A stretch of 64,000 bases of DNA from Methylobacterium sp. E-066 (GTDB lineage: Bacteria; Pseudomonadota; Alphaproteobacteria; Rhizobiales; Beijerinckiaceae). The stretch lies in the NCBI RefSeq assembly GCF_022829635.1, contig NZ_JAKSYO010000156.1:1-64000 (forward strand), read 5' to 3'. Positions within the stretch are counted from its first letter, which is position 1; the number at the start of each line of letters is the position of its first letter. Made by a program: the position numbers and the translations under genes. Of this stretch, positions 24,176 to 33,316 are shown one piece after another. Below the pieces are notes generated by a model, which was not told the DNA's origin, searched no databases, and saw only the letters and a program-made list of their open reading frames with translations.

Positions 24176-24943
24176 ATGGCCGACACCATCGCGATCACCG
24201 ATGTCGAGGGCGGCGTCCGCCTGATCACCTTGAACCGCCCCGAGAAGAAGAACGCGCTCACCGGGGCGATGTACGACGCGATGCGCGAGGCCCTTGCGGG
24301 GGCCGATGCATCCAAAAAAATCGGCGCGGTGGTGTTCGCCGGGCAGCCCGGGATGTTCAGCGCCGGCAACGACCTCGCCGACTTCATGGGGGGCGCCGCG
24401 GGCGGCTTCAGTGCCTCGCCGGCCCTGGCCTTCATCCGCCAGCTCGCCCGCACCCGCACCCCGATGGTGGCGGCGATCGACGGGATCGCGGTCGGCATCG
24501 GAGCGACGCTGAGCCTGCATTGCGACCTCGTCTATGCCAGCCCGGCGGCGCGGCTGCGCATGCCGTTCGTGGAGCTCGGCCTCGTGCCGGAGGCGGCGTC
24601 GAGCTACCTGCTGCCCCTGCGGGTCGGGCGGCTCAAGGCGACAGAGCTGCTGCTGCTCTCTCAGCCGCTCAACGCCGACGAGGCGTTGGCGCTCGGCCTC
24701 GTCAACGCCGTGCTGCCGGCCGACATGCTGCTGGATCAGGCCATCGCCCAGGCGGCTAAGCTCGCGGCCCTGCCGCAAGGGGCACTGGCGGCGTCCCGCG
24801 CCCTGATCCGCGGCGACCAGACCCAGGTCGAGGCGGCCCTGGAGGCGGAGGCGCGGGCGTTCGACGCGCAGCTGCGCTCGCCCGAGTCCCAGGAACGGCT
24901 CGCCGCCTTCCTGTCGCGCGCCAAGCCCGCCTCGTCGGCGTGA
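24176..24943 (+). CDS. Enoyl-CoA hydratase/isomerase family protein
   Basis: A 255-residue crotonase-fold protein. The fold markers are LITLNRPEKKNALTGAMYDAM, the first oxyanion-hole segment FSAGNDLADFM, and the second IDGIAVGIGATLSLHCDLVYA. At the usual Glu positions, the second (FVELGLVPEA) is kept and the first is not obvious, so an isomerase or thioesterase-like specificity is possible. The ATG at 24176 has GAGGGGAC upstream. The stop overlaps the GTG start of the SDR by four bases, which implies translational coupling. With the dehydrogenase upstream it likely performs the next step of the same acyl-CoA pathway. Confidence 0.9.
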   Translation: MADTIAITDVEGGVRLITLNRPEKKNALTGAMYDAMREALAGADASKKIGAVVFAGQPGMFSAGNDLADFMGGAAGGFSASPALAFIRQLARTRTPMVAAIDGIAVGIGATLSLHCDLVYASPAARLRMPFVELGLVPEAASSYLLPLRVGRLKATELLLLSQPLNADEALALGLVNAVLPADMLLDQAIAQAAKLAALPQGALAASRALIRGDQTQVEAALEAEARAFDAQLRSPESQERLAAFLSRAKPASSA

Positions 24944-25785
24944 GCACGCCCCCCGACCTGTCCCAGAAGATCTGCCTGGTGGCCGGCGCCTCGCGGGGCG
25001 TCGGGCGGGGCCTGGCCCGGGCGCTCGGCGAGGCCGGGGCGACGGTGATCGTCACCGCCCGCTCCAGCGAGACCGGCCCGCGCACTGAGATGCGGCCTGA
25101 ATCGATCGAGGACACCGCCCGCTTGGTCGATGCGGCCGGCGGGCGCGGCCACCATTACCTCTGCGACCACCGCTCGGAGCGGGCCACGGATTCGCTGGTC
25201 CATTGGGTGCTGCGCCGGTTCGGGCGGATCGATGTCGCGGCCTGTAGCGTCTGGGGCGGCAACGAGGGCTACGACGGCGAGCGCTACCCGGACGGGGCCG
25301 GCTGGGGCACGCCGTTCTGGCGCCGCTCGGCCGAGCCCTATCTCGGCTTCCTCCAGGCCGGGCCGCTGCCGGCGCTGCTGCTCGCCCGCGCGGTCGCCCC
25401 GTCCATGGTGGCGGCGCGGGCCGGCCTGATCGCGCTGGTCTCGTTCGGGACCGAGGATTACCTCGGCGACGTGTTCTACGATTCCGCCAAGGCGGCCACC
25501 AACCGGCTGGCGCTGGCCTTCGGGCAGGACCTCGCGCCCTACGGCGTGACCGCGCTCGGCCTGTCGCCGGGCTTCGTCGCCACCGAGCGGGCGCGCGATC
25601 TCGGGCAGGACTCGCGCGCCACCGAGGGGCCGCTCTACGCGGGCCGGGCGCTCGCGGCGCTGGCGGCCGATCCGGACATCGCCGCCCGGGCCGGCGCGGT
25701 GCTGCATGCGGGCGATCTCGCCCGGATCTACGGCTTCACCGATGCCGACGGCACCCAGCCGGAGCGTTTCCGCGTCGGGCCGTGA
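24940..25785 (+). CDS. Short-chain dehydrogenase/reductase
   Basis: A 281-residue Rossmann enzyme. The cofactor loop is LVAGASRGVGRGLARAL. The active site reads ALVSFGTEDYLGDVFYDSAK with Tyr near 180 and Lys near 184. PGFVATERARDL follows. The long middle insertion with WGGNEGYDGERYP departs from the usual NAG motif (here CSVWGGN), a feature of the DHRS1-like SDR group. The start is a GTG in a GTGA overlap with the hydratase stop. As third gene of the operon it may oxidise the hydroxyacyl intermediate, but that is inference. Confidence 0.88.
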   Translation: MSTPPDLSQKICLVAGASRGVGRGLARALGEAGATVIVTARSSETGPRTEMRPESIEDTARLVDAAGGRGHHYLCDHRSERATDSLVHWVLRRFGRIDVAACSVWGGNEGYDGERYPDGAGWGTPFWRRSAEPYLGFLQAGPLPALLLARAVAPSMVAARAGLIALVSFGTEDYLGDVFYDSAKAATNRLALAFGQDLAPYGVTALGLSPGFVATERARDLGQDSRATEGPLYAGRALAALAADPDIAARAGAVLHAGDLARIYGFTDADGTQPERFRVGP

Positions 25786-25920
25786 CCGCGCGCCGAAACC
25801 GATTCGGCGCGCCGGAGGAGCGAAAAACGGCCTTAATTCTCCTGCACGCTGGACCGTAATCGTGCGTTCGGCTCTGCGATTTTTAAGCCGGCTCACTTCG
25901 GTGCGACAAGGATTGCAAGC

Positions 25921-27609
25921 ATGTCGGATGCGAATACGGCCCCGCGCGTGCTGATGGTGTTCCCGAAGTTCTACGAAAACTCGATGTGGAACTTCAAGGA
26001 AGCCATGGAGCTGCAGGGCGCCCGCGCCCCCGCGCCGCCCCTCGGCCTGATCACCCTCGCCGCGATGCTGCCGCCGGCCTGGCAGGTGACCCTGGTCAAC
26101 CGCAATTGCGAGGACCTCACCGACGCGCAGATCCTGGCGGCCGACCTAGTGATGACCGGCGGCATGCTGCCCCAGGAGCCGGATTGCCTCGTCGTCATCG
26201 ACAAATGCCTGGCGCTGGGCGTCCCGGTCTGCGTCGGCGGCCCGGCGCCAACCTCCACCCCGGAGATCTACGACAAGGCCGACTTCCTCGTGCTGGGCGA
26301 GGCCGAGGGCATCCTCGCCACCTTCGTGGAGGCCTGGGAATCCGGGGCGCGCCGCGGTCGGTTCACGGCGGAAAAATTCAAGGCGGACGTCACGACCAGC
26401 CCGATCCCGCGCTTCGACCTCCTGACCTTCAGCCATTACCTGTATATCGGCGTCCAGTTCTCGCGCGGTTGCCCGTTCACCTGCGAATTTTGCGACATCA
26501 TCGAATTGTACGGTCGCTCGCCGCGGACCAAGACCACGCCGCAGATGCTGGCCGAACTCGACCGGCTCTACAGCCTCGGCCATCGCGGCCATGTCGACTT
26601 CGTCGACGACAACCTGATCGGCAACAAGAAGGCGATCAAGCTGTTCCTGCCGCATCTCATCAAGTGGCAGGAGGCGCACGGCTACCCGTTCAAGTTCTCC
26701 ACCGAGGCGTCGCTGAACCTCGCGGACGACGACGAATTGCTCGGGATGATGCGGGACGCGAACTTCTTCGCCCTGTTCACCGGGATCGAGACGCCCGACG
26801 AGGCGACGCTGATCCAGACCCAGAAGAAGCAGAACACCAAGCGCTCGATCGCCGACAGCGTGCACAAGCTCTACGAGCACGGCATGTTCGTCACCGCGGG
26901 CTTCATCGTCGGCTTCGACACCGAGAAGGACAGCATCAGCAAGGCGATGTCCCTGTGCATCAGCCAGACCGGCATCCCGATTTCGATGGTCGGCCTGCTC
27001 TACGCGATGCCGAACACCCAGCTCTCGCGCCGCCTGCGCAAGGAGGGCCGCCTGTTCGAGAACTTCGCCTATACCACCGCCGAGCAGGGCGACCACTGCA
27101 CGCAAGGGCTCAACTTCGTGACCCTGCGCCCGCAGCAGGACGTGCTGGCCGATTACCGGGATGTGCTGCAAGAGATCTATGACCCGCCGAACTTCTTCGA
27201 GCGCGTCCGCGAGATCTCCCGGCGGGTGAAGCGGCCCAAATTCGCCGCCCACAAGGTCAACTGGCGGCACGTCGCGCGCGATCTGGGGTCGCTGCTGCGG
27301 ATCTGCTGGCGGATGACCGTGCGGCGGCCGGAGCTGGCCAAGCATTTCTGGAGCGTGTTCCTGCAGACCGCCCGCCACAACCCGGCGGCCCTGGAGGCGG
27401 TGGTCACCAACATGGTGATCTACCTGCACGTCTACCCGTTCTCGCGCTACGTGATCCGCGAGATCAACGGCCGGATCGCCGAGCTCGAGGCCGACCGCTG
27501 GGTGTCGCCCCCGATCCTGGCCCCTGAGAAAGACAACGGCGCCAAGGCCGCGCCGGTCGGCAAGGTGGTCGCCCGGGCGGAGGTCAAGCACCTCGCCGCG
27601 GTGGCCTGA
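25921..27609 (+). CDS. B12-binding domain radical SAM protein (DUF4070-type)
   Basis: A 562-residue enzyme. Residues 1-145 resemble the cobalamin-binding Rossmann domain (RVLMVFPKFYENSMWNF, APPLGLITLAAMLPP). The radical SAM cluster CPFTCEFC gives Cys 184, 188 and 191. TIM-barrel strands follow (VDFVDDNLIGNKKA, FTGIETPDE, AGFIVGFD). A C-terminal DUF4070-like part and a tail make up the rest. Class B radical SAM methylases methylate unactivated carbons; the hopanoid C-2 methylase HpnP of this bacterial group is a relative, but I cannot claim that identity. The ATG at 25921 follows AAGGA. It is a single-gene unit with its own 135-base upstream region. Confidence 0.85.
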   Translation: MSDANTAPRVLMVFPKFYENSMWNFKEAMELQGARAPAPPLGLITLAAMLPPAWQVTLVNRNCEDLTDAQILAADLVMTGGMLPQEPDCLVVIDKCLALGVPVCVGGPAPTSTPEIYDKADFLVLGEAEGILATFVEAWESGARRGRFTAEKFKADVTTSPIPRFDLLTFSHYLYIGVQFSRGCPFTCEFCDIIELYGRSPRTKTTPQMLAELDRLYSLGHRGHVDFVDDNLIGNKKAIKLFLPHLIKWQEAHGYPFKFSTEASLNLADDDELLGMMRDANFFALFTGIETPDEATLIQTQKKQNTKRSIADSVHKLYEHGMFVTAGFIVGFDTEKDSISKAMSLCISQTGIPISMVGLLYAMPNTQLSRRLRKEGRLFENFAYTTAEQGDHCTQGLNFVTLRPQQDVLADYRDVLQEIYDPPNFFERVREISRRVKRPKFAAHKVNWRHVARDLGSLLRICWRMTVRRPELAKHFWSVFLQTARHNPAALEAVVTNMVIYLHVYPFSRYVIREINGRIAELEADRWVSPPILAPEKDNGAKAAPVGKVVARAEVKHLAAVA

Positions 27610-27730
27610 GCGGCCCGCCGGGTTCAGCGCAGCGTCTTGGATATCAGCGCCCCTGGGACACGACGCTGCCTTGGCAGGGCGGTCGGCTGAGCGGACACAA
27701 CCATCGGTCCGGTCCTGATCGGCACTCCTC

Positions 27731-27867
27731 CAACCCAATCCCCTCATCCTGAGGCGTGAGCGAAGCGAGCCTCGAAGGAGCCCTCCAGTCTGCGCGCGAT
27801 CCCTGGAGGGCTCCTTCGAGGGCGCCGCTGCGCGTCGCCACCTCAGGATGAGGGGGGTTGGGTTGGA
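27731..27867. repeat. Palindromic intergenic repeat, second copy
   Basis: CCAACCCAATCCCCTCATCCTGAGG at the left is matched by the inverse at the right end (cctcaggatgaggggg, then gttgggttgg). The inner stem CGAAGGAGCCCTCCAG...CTGGAGGGCTCCTTCG is shared with the copy at about 185-298. It lies between two convergent genes (radical SAM and chemoreceptor) and could end both transcripts. Confidence 0.75.
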
Positions 27868-27884
27868 CGGGCGCCGATCAAGCC

Positions 27885-29570
27885 TTAAGCCGCGCGCACC
27901 GTCTGCAGGAAATCGCCGATCTCCCGGCGCAAGGCCTCGGATTGCGTCGAGAGGCTTTCCGCCGAGGCGAGCATCCGTGTGGCGGCGGTGCCGGTCTCGT
28001 CGGCGGCCCGGGCCACGTCGTCGATCGTGCCGGTGACCGAGCCGGTCCCAGCCGCCGCGTCGGCGATGTTGCGGGCGATTTCCTGGGTCGCGGCGCCCTG
28101 TTGCTCGACGGCGGCCGCGATCGAGGTTGCCACCCCGTCGATCTCGCGGATCCGGCCGGTGATGCCGTCGATGGCGCCCACGGTCTGGCCGGTCGCGCCC
28201 TGGATGCGGCCGACCTGACCCGTGATCTCGTCGGTGGCCTTGGCGGTCTGCGCGGCGAGCGCCTTCACCTCGGAGGCCACCACGGCGAAGCCGCGGCCGG
28301 CCTCGCCGGCCCGGGCGGCCTCGATCGTGGCGTTGAGCGCCAGGAGGTTCGTCTGGCCGGCGATGTCGGAGATCAGCCGCACCACGTCGCCGATCCGGCC
28401 CGCGGCCTCGCTCAGCTCCTGGACCAGCCCCGCGGTCTGCCCGGCCTGGGCCACGGCGCCCCGGGCGAGGTCGGCCGAGCCGTCGACCTGCCGGCCGATC
28501 TCCTGGACCGAAGCGCCGAGTTCCTCGGCCGCCACCGCCACCGTGCCGACATGGGCGGCGGCTTCCTGCGCGGCGCTCGCCACCGCGGCCGAGCGCTCGG
28601 CCGTGCGGGTCGCCGTGCTGGTCATCGTCTCGGCATTGGCCCGGAGGTCGAGGGCCGCCTCCGTCACCGCCGCGAGCACACCGCCGATCGCGGCCTCAAA
28701 GCCGTCGGCCATCTCCTCGACGGCGCGCCGCCTCTGCGCCTCGGCGCCCGCCCGGGCGAGCGCCGTCTCCTGCTCCAGCGCGCGGGTGCGGATGAGGTTG
28801 TCCTTGAACACCTGCACGGCCGCCGCCATGGCGCCGATCTCGTCCCGGCGTCCGGTGCCGGGGATCGCCACGCTCGCGTCGCCCTCGGCCAGGCGCCCCA
28901 TGGCGCCGGTCATGCGCTGGATCGGGCGGGCGATGCCGAACAGGGCGAACAGCATCGCCGCGACGGCGACCGCCAGCCCCACCGCGGTGGCGATCAGGGC
29001 GGTGAGCTTGGCCGAGGCCGCGGTGTCGGCGGTGGCGACGATGTTCGCGTCGGTCTGCGACCGCGCCAGGTCGATCGCCTCGGTCAGGCTGGCGACCGCG
29101 GCCTCGCTCTGGGCGCCGGTCTCCGGATCGAGCACCAGCTTGAGGGCACCGTTCGTGTCGCCGGCGATCATCAGTTCGACCACCTGAAGCTGGACGTTCT
29201 GGTAGGCGTTCCAGGCGGCGGTGAAGCGCTCGTAGGTCTCGCGCTCCCGGGGCGTCGACAGGCGGTCCTGATAGGCCTGGCGCAGCTCGGAGAGCGCGCC
29301 GAGGCCGTCGGTCAGCGCCGTCTGGTTCTTGTCGAGGGTCGCGAAATCCGGCGATCCCACGACCAGCTTGTAGAGCTTCAGCCGCACGTCGCGCACCGCC
29401 ATGCCGATGGCCTCGGCCTGGTTCTGGGCCGGCAGCCAGACCTGCGAGACCTCCTTGGCGTCCTGCTCGATCTCGGACAGCCGGACGACACTGACGACGC
29501 CCTGGCCGGTGGCGGCGAGGGCGAGCAGGCCGATGGCGCCGCACAGGACCATCTTCAGGGAGAATCGCAT
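27885..29570 (-). CDS. Methyl-accepting chemotaxis protein
   Basis: A 561-residue transmembrane chemoreceptor. It has TM1 at about residues 7-28, a four-helix-bundle periplasmic sensor (about 30-185), and TM2 at about 190-212 ([20 protein letters not shown]). A HAMP domain follows ([20 protein letters not shown]). The cytoplasmic signalling hairpin has the highly conserved tip [24 protein letters not shown] split across residues 400-425. No C-terminal CheR/CheB pentapeptide is seen. The ATG at 29570 has GGAAG nine bases upstream; a Met 12 codons earlier is less well placed. The ligand is unknown; no other chemotaxis genes are nearby. Confidence 0.95.
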   Translation of the reverse strand: MRFSLKMVLCGAIGLLALAATGQGVVSVVRLSEIEQDAKEVSQVWLPAQNQAEAIGMAVRDVRLKLYKLVVGSPDFATLDKNQTALTDGLGALSELRQAYQDRLSTPRERETYERFTAAWNAYQNVQLQVVELMIAGDTNGALKLVLDPETGAQSEAAVASLTEAIDLARSQTDANIVATADTAASAKLTALIATAVGLAVAVAAMLFALFGIARPIQRMTGAMGRLAEGDASVAIPGTGRRDEIGAMAAAVQVFKDNLIRTRALEQETALARAGAEAQRRRAVEEMADGFEAAIGGVLAAVTEAALDLRANAETMTSTATRTAERSAAVASAAQEAAAHVGTVAVAAEELGASVQEIGRQVDGSADLARGAVAQAGQTAGLVQELSEAAGRIGDVVRLISDIAGQTNLLALNATIEAARAGEAGRGFAVVASEVKALAAQTAKATDEITGQVGRIQGATGQTVGAIDGITGRIREIDGVATSIAAAVEQQGAATQEIARNIADAAAGTGSVTGTIDDVARAADETGTAATRMLASAESLSTQSEALRREIGDFLQTVRAA

Positions 29571-29665
29571 CGGGGCTTCCGTCGTCTTGGCCGGGCGGCG
29601 CTTCAACCTCGATGATCTCTATGATATTTCTTAACGGTCTGCTGCGTGTCGACAGCTATTCGTGA

Positions 29666-30670
29666 CTACAGCCACTTCTTCCAGCGGAAGAAAACGTAGG
29701 GAAGGACCGCGGCGACGACCATCATGACTACGGCCATCGGGTAGCCAAACGAGAGTTCTAGTTCCGGCATGGACTTAAAATTCATGCCGTAGATCGACGC
29801 AATCAGCGTTGGCGGCATGAAGACGACGGCCATGACCGAGAACAGCTTGATGATGTTGTTCTGTTCCAGGTTGACCAAGCCGAGTGTCGCGTCGAGCAGG
29901 AATTGAATTTTCGTGGAGAGGAAGGTCGCGTGCTCTTCCAGCGATTGAAGATCGCGCAGGGTCGAGCGGACATCCTCTCGCAGGTCGCGGGGCGCCTTGT
30001 TGGTCCGATAGGTCGCCGACAGCGACAACAGGATCCGCTCCATCGAGACCAAGCTCTCGCGCTGCTTCGAGATCAGGTCGCCGAGCCGTCCGAGCGCCCG
30101 CAACGTGTCCTGGAGGGCGGTGTTGCGCGCCGACGGGTCGGCCTGCACTTCAAAAATCTTGCCCGACAGGCGGTCGATGCGCTCGCCCTGGAGCTGGAGC
30201 ACGTCCGCCGCCCGGTCGATCACCGCCTCGATCAGCCCGGCCAGGATGGTCTCGCCGGAGAGCGCGGAGGTGTTGCCGTTGCCCATCGTGCGGCCGGCGC
30301 GCTGCGTATACATCCGGAAGGCCTGCGGCTCCTCGTAGCGCACAGTCACGAGGCGGCTGCCGCGCAGGATGAAGGTGATGCCGGCGAGCCCCGGCTCCTC
30401 GGCATCGCTCACCTTCGAGAGCACGCGCCCGGTCATGTAGCGGGCGCCCTCCTCGACATAGAGCAGCTCCGAAGGCTCGATGTCCTTCATCTCCTCGCGG
30501 GTCGGAACCTCGATGCCGGCGAAGGCCTCGACCTTGAGTTCCTCCTCGCGGCTCGGGCGGATCAGGTCGAGCCAGACAGTGTCCTCGGGGATCGTGTCCT
30601 GAAGGTCGACGATTCGGCGCTCAAGCAGCGAGGATCCGGCGCCGGTTGCGGGCTGGTGGATGAAAATCAC
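29666..30670 (-). CDS. corA: CorA-family magnesium transporter
   Basis: A 334-residue inner-membrane channel subunit. A long N-terminal cytoplasmic funnel (with the basic/acidic helices VESMERILLSLSATYR-like) leads to two C-terminal membrane segments, joined by the signature YGMN loop (IYGMNFKSMPELELSFGYP) about 40 residues from the end. The C-terminal basic sphincter RWKKWL is typical. CorA pentamers import Mg2+, and some import Co2+ or Ni2+. The start is GTG at 30670 (VIFIHQPA). It is an isolated gene; no magnesium riboswitch can be recognised in the 164 bases upstream. Confidence 0.93.
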   Translation of the reverse strand: MIFIHQPATGAGSSLLERRIVDLQDTIPEDTVWLDLIRPSREEELKVEAFAGIEVPTREEMKDIEPSELLYVEEGARYMTGRVLSKVSDAEEPGLAGITFILRGSRLVTVRYEEPQAFRMYTQRAGRTMGNGNTSALSGETILAGLIEAVIDRAADVLQLQGERIDRLSGKIFEVQADPSARNTALQDTLRALGRLGDLISKQRESLVSMERILLSLSATYRTNKAPRDLREDVRSTLRDLQSLEEHATFLSTKIQFLLDATLGLVNLEQNNIIKLFSVMAVVFMPPTLIASIYGMNFKSMPELELSFGYPMAVVMMVVAAVLPYVFFRWKKWL

Positions 30671-30834
30671 GAAGCGGTCTCGGGTGCGAAGCGGTCACAA
30701 GTCGGCGCTAGGTCCGGTCCGCATCCGGCACGGCGGCCCCAAGCGCAAGCTGCGCCGTGGGTGTGGCGTTGTTTTCTGACGCTTCCGTGACATCGCGGCC
30801 CGCTTCGACGGTTCCGCCCAGCCCGCTTCGGCGT

Positions 30835-31107
30835 TCAGTTGCAGCCTTCGCAGACGCTGTTGTCGATCTTGTCGGTCAGTTCACGTTCGCGCCGCTGCTC
30901 CTGGCGCGAGGGTACCTCGCCGGGGCCCAGCGACGTGCCCGGCGGCTTGGTCACGCCGAGGCTGTTGGTGTTCGGCGCCGTGATCGTCGAGGTCGGGCCA
31001 CCGCCGGTGCCGGTCTGATCGGGCGCGCGGGGCTGCGCCGCCAGGGACGTGGGCAGGGCGACGCTCAGCACGGCGAGGGCGAGCAAGCGGGTCGATGCTG
31101 TGGTCAT
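30835..31107 (-). CDS. Small secreted protein of unknown function
   Basis: A 90-residue protein with a clear signal peptide (residues 1-23, STRLLALAVLSVALPTSLAA). The mature part is Gly/Pro/Thr-rich with a C-terminal charged segment (RQEQRRERELTDKIDNS) ending CEGCN. The CxxC close to the C-terminus could bind metal or form a disulfide. The ATG at 31107 has GGAGGT seven bases upstream, which supports it as real. Not recognised beyond that. It sits alone between corA and the RNA methyltransferase. Confidence 0.7.
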   Translation of the reverse strand: MTTASTRLLALAVLSVALPTSLAAQPRAPDQTGTGGGPTSTITAPNTNSLGVTKPPGTSLGPGEVPSRQEQRRERELTDKIDNSVCEGCN

Positions 31108-31149
31108 GACACCTCCAGTCATCTGAAGAAGGTCAGATTCCCCAGCAAG

Positions 31150-31191
31150 TTGCAAGCCTCCACGGTGCAAGCCTCCACGGTGCAAGCCTCA
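31150..31191. repeat. Short tandem repeat (15-bp unit, about 2.7 copies)
   Basis: TGCAAGCCTCCACGG is repeated head to tail across 31151-31190, touching the stop region of the RNA methyltransferase gene. Probably slipped-strand in origin; a length difference between strains would be expected. Confidence 0.8.
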
Positions 31192-32427
31192 GCGACGGCG
31201 CGGGGCCTCGCGCCGGAACACGCCGACCATCTCGACATGGTCCGAATGCCGGAACTGGTCGACCGGCGTCACCGATTCAAGCCGGTAGCCGCCCGCCGTC
31301 AGCGTCGCCGCGTCCCGGGCGAAGGTGCCGGTATCGCAGGCCACGCCGATCGCCAGCGGCACCCGCGCGGCGGCGAGCTGGCGCGCCTGCGCCTCGGCGC
31401 CGGCCCGGGGCGGATCGAACACCACCGCGTCGAACCCGTCGAGCTCCGTGGGCAGCAGCGGCCGGCGGAACAGGTCCCGGCGCTCGGTGGTGATCTGGCG
31501 CAGGCCTGTGGCGGCCCGGGCCGACCGGTCGAGCCCGCTGAGCGCGGCCGTATCCGCCTCGACGGCGTGGACCGCGGCATTCCGGGCCATCGCCAGGGCG
31601 AGGGGACCGCAGCCCGAGAACAGGTCCGCGACGCGCCGCGGACGGCGTCCCAGGGCCGCGACGGTGAGGTCGGTGAGGACCGCTTGCCCGGCCGCGGTCG
31701 CTTGCAGGAAGCCGCCGGGAGCCGGGTAGAGGCGGCTCTCGCTGGATGTCACCGAGACGGGCTCGGCCTCCATCAGGCGCTCGCCGTGGAGCGACAGACG
31801 GGCGAGGCCGAGTTCGCCCGCGATCCGCACCAGCGCGGAGGCGACACCGCCGCTCACCGGCCCGTGCCCGCGCAGGTCGATATCAAGGCCCTGGTCGGTG
31901 GCGGTCACGGCCACGTCGAGGGGCTTGCGGCCGTGGCCGAGCGGTGCCGCGAGACGGCGCGCCACCGCGGGGGCCGGGTGCAAAGCCGGCACGGTGATCG
32001 GACACTGGTCGATCGGCACCAGCGCGTGGCTGCGCGCCGCCATCAGCCCGGCCTCGCCCTGTCCGTCGATCTCCCGGACATGCAGGGTGATGCGACGGCG
32101 CCCGGCGCCGTGCGCGTCGATGGCGGCTTCGGGCTCGATATCGAGCCGGGCCTGCGACAGGGCCTGGGCGACGAGGCCGCGCTTCCAGGACAGCTCCGCG
32201 GCCGGCGCGAGGTGCTGCGTCCGGCAGCCGCCGCAGCGCATGTAATAGGGGCAGAACGGCTCGACCCGGTCGGGCGAGGCCTGCTCGATGCCGAGCAGCT
32301 CCGCACGCTTTCCCTCCCGGCGGATCGTCACCCGCTCCCCGGGCAGCGTGTAGGGGACGAGGAGGCCGTCCTCGGCGATGCCGTCGCCGCGGGCGCCCAG
32401 GTCCCGGATCGTGACCGTTTCGCTCAT
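31189..32427 (-). CDS. Class I SAM-dependent RNA m5U methyltransferase (RlmD/RumA-like)
   Basis: A 412-residue enzyme. It has an N-terminal TRAM-like domain (TVTIRDLGARGDGIAEDG) and iron-sulfur cysteines (CPYYMRCGGC with a fourth Cys in PIDQCPI). The SAM motif is DLFSGCGPLALAMARNA and motif IV is DAVVFDPPRAGAEAQ. The nucleophile region reads GVACDTGTFARDA, where most family members have SCNPxTxARD; Cys and ARD are kept but the Asn-Pro is replaced. The expected target is a uridine of 23S rRNA (1939 or 747). The start ATG at 32427 overlaps the tlyA stop by four bases, so the two RNA methyltransferases are co-expressed. Confidence 0.88.
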   Translation of the reverse strand: MSETVTIRDLGARGDGIAEDGLLVPYTLPGERVTIRREGKRAELLGIEQASPDRVEPFCPYYMRCGGCRTQHLAPAAELSWKRGLVAQALSQARLDIEPEAAIDAHGAGRRRITLHVREIDGQGEAGLMAARSHALVPIDQCPITVPALHPAPAVARRLAAPLGHGRKPLDVAVTATDQGLDIDLRGHGPVSGGVASALVRIAGELGLARLSLHGERLMEAEPVSVTSSESRLYPAPGGFLQATAAGQAVLTDLTVAALGRRPRRVADLFSGCGPLALAMARNAAVHAVEADTAALSGLDRSARAATGLRQITTERRDLFRRPLLPTELDGFDAVVFDPPRAGAEAQARQLAAARVPLAIGVACDTGTFARDAATLTAGGYRLESVTPVDQFRHSDHVEMVGVFRREAPRRR

Positions 32428-33206
32428 GGTAAGGTTGCGCCGATCAAGAATTCGGAATTGCCGTCGCCACCCGGCACGGGCGAATCGATCAGGCCCAGGA
32501 TCGTCGCGCCGAGCCCCTCCAGCACGCCGCGCACGGTCGCGCAGACCTCCGCGTGGACGGCCGGGTCGCGGACCAAGCCGCCGCGCCCGACGCGCTCGCG
32601 TCCGGCCTCGAATTGCGGCTTGATCAGCGCCACGATCGCGGCGCCGGGTGCGAGCAGCGCCGGCAGGGCCGGCAGCACCAGCCCCAGGCCGATGAAGCTG
32701 ACATCGACGCTGGCCAGTGCGGGCCGCGGGACGAGCCGCACCGGGTCGAGCGTGCGGATGTCGGTGCCCTCCAGGCTGGCGACCCGCGGATCCGCGGCCA
32801 GCCGCGGATGGAGCTGCCCCCGGCCGACATCGACCGCGTGGACATGGGCCGCGCCCCGGGCGAGCAGCACGTCGGTGAAGCCGCCGGTCGAGGCGCCGAC
32901 ATCGAGGCAGGCGAGGCCCGCCGGGTCCAGCCGGAACGCGTCGAGCGCCGCCGCCAGCTTGAGGCCGCCCCGCGAGGCATAAGGGTGTTCGGGCGCGGCC
33001 TCGACCTGCGCGCCCGGGTGGATCGCCTCCGAGGCCCGCGCCAGGGGCCGGCCGTCGACCCGCACCAGCCCGGCCCGGATCGCGGCCTGCGCCCGCGCCC
33101 GGCTCTCGAAATGGCCGTGCTCCACCAGGAACAGGTCGGCCCGTTTCGGCGAGGGATCGGGGCGCGCGGGCGCCGTGCGATCCGGTATGGGCCGGTCTCC
33201 GGTCAT
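32424..33206 (-). CDS. tlyA: TlyA-family rRNA 2'-O-methyltransferase
   Basis: A 260-residue protein. An S4 RNA-binding domain lies at about residues 20-80 (KRADLFLVEHGHFESRARAQ, AAIRAGLVRVDG). The FtsJ-like Rossmann domain (YASRGGLKLAAALDAF, CLDVGASTGGFTDVLL, LIKPQFEAGRE) follows. TlyA proteins methylate riboses of 16S and/or 23S rRNA; many were first named haemolysins. The ATG at 33206 is used because upstream in-frame sequence lacks family features. It is the first gene of a two-gene unit with the m5U methyltransferase and lies 110 bases from the divergent sodC. Confidence 0.92.
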   Translation of the reverse strand: MTGDRPIPDRTAPARPDPSPKRADLFLVEHGHFESRARAQAAIRAGLVRVDGRPLARASEAIHPGAQVEAAPEHPYASRGGLKLAAALDAFRLDPAGLACLDVGASTGGFTDVLLARGAAHVHAVDVGRGQLHPRLAADPRVASLEGTDIRTLDPVRLVPRPALASVDVSFIGLGLVLPALPALLAPGAAIVALIKPQFEAGRERVGRGGLVRDPAVHAEVCATVRGVLEGLGATILGLIDSPVPGGDGNSEFLIGATLP

Positions 33207-33316
33207 CAAGGCTTTACGGGCTGGCGCCAGGGATACGGCGAAGGTTTCAGGGTCCGGCCCTGTCGAACGGGCGGCACGCATCCTACCTAGACCGGGCTTG
33301 AGAGGAGAGCCACCGT

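Noticed and set aside
25921-27609. Calling the radical SAM protein HpnP (hopanoid C-2 methylase)
   Set aside because: The fold class fits, but no hopanoid genes are adjacent and I cannot separate it from other DUF4070-type proteins by eye.
30671-30834. Magnesium riboswitch before corA
   Set aside because: The 164-base region shows none of the conserved elements of known magnesium-sensing RNAs that I could recognise.
31150-31191. CRISPR-like array
   Set aside because: Direct tandem repeats of 15 bp without spacers; a simple slipped-strand repeat. No CRISPR array or cas gene was seen in the window.
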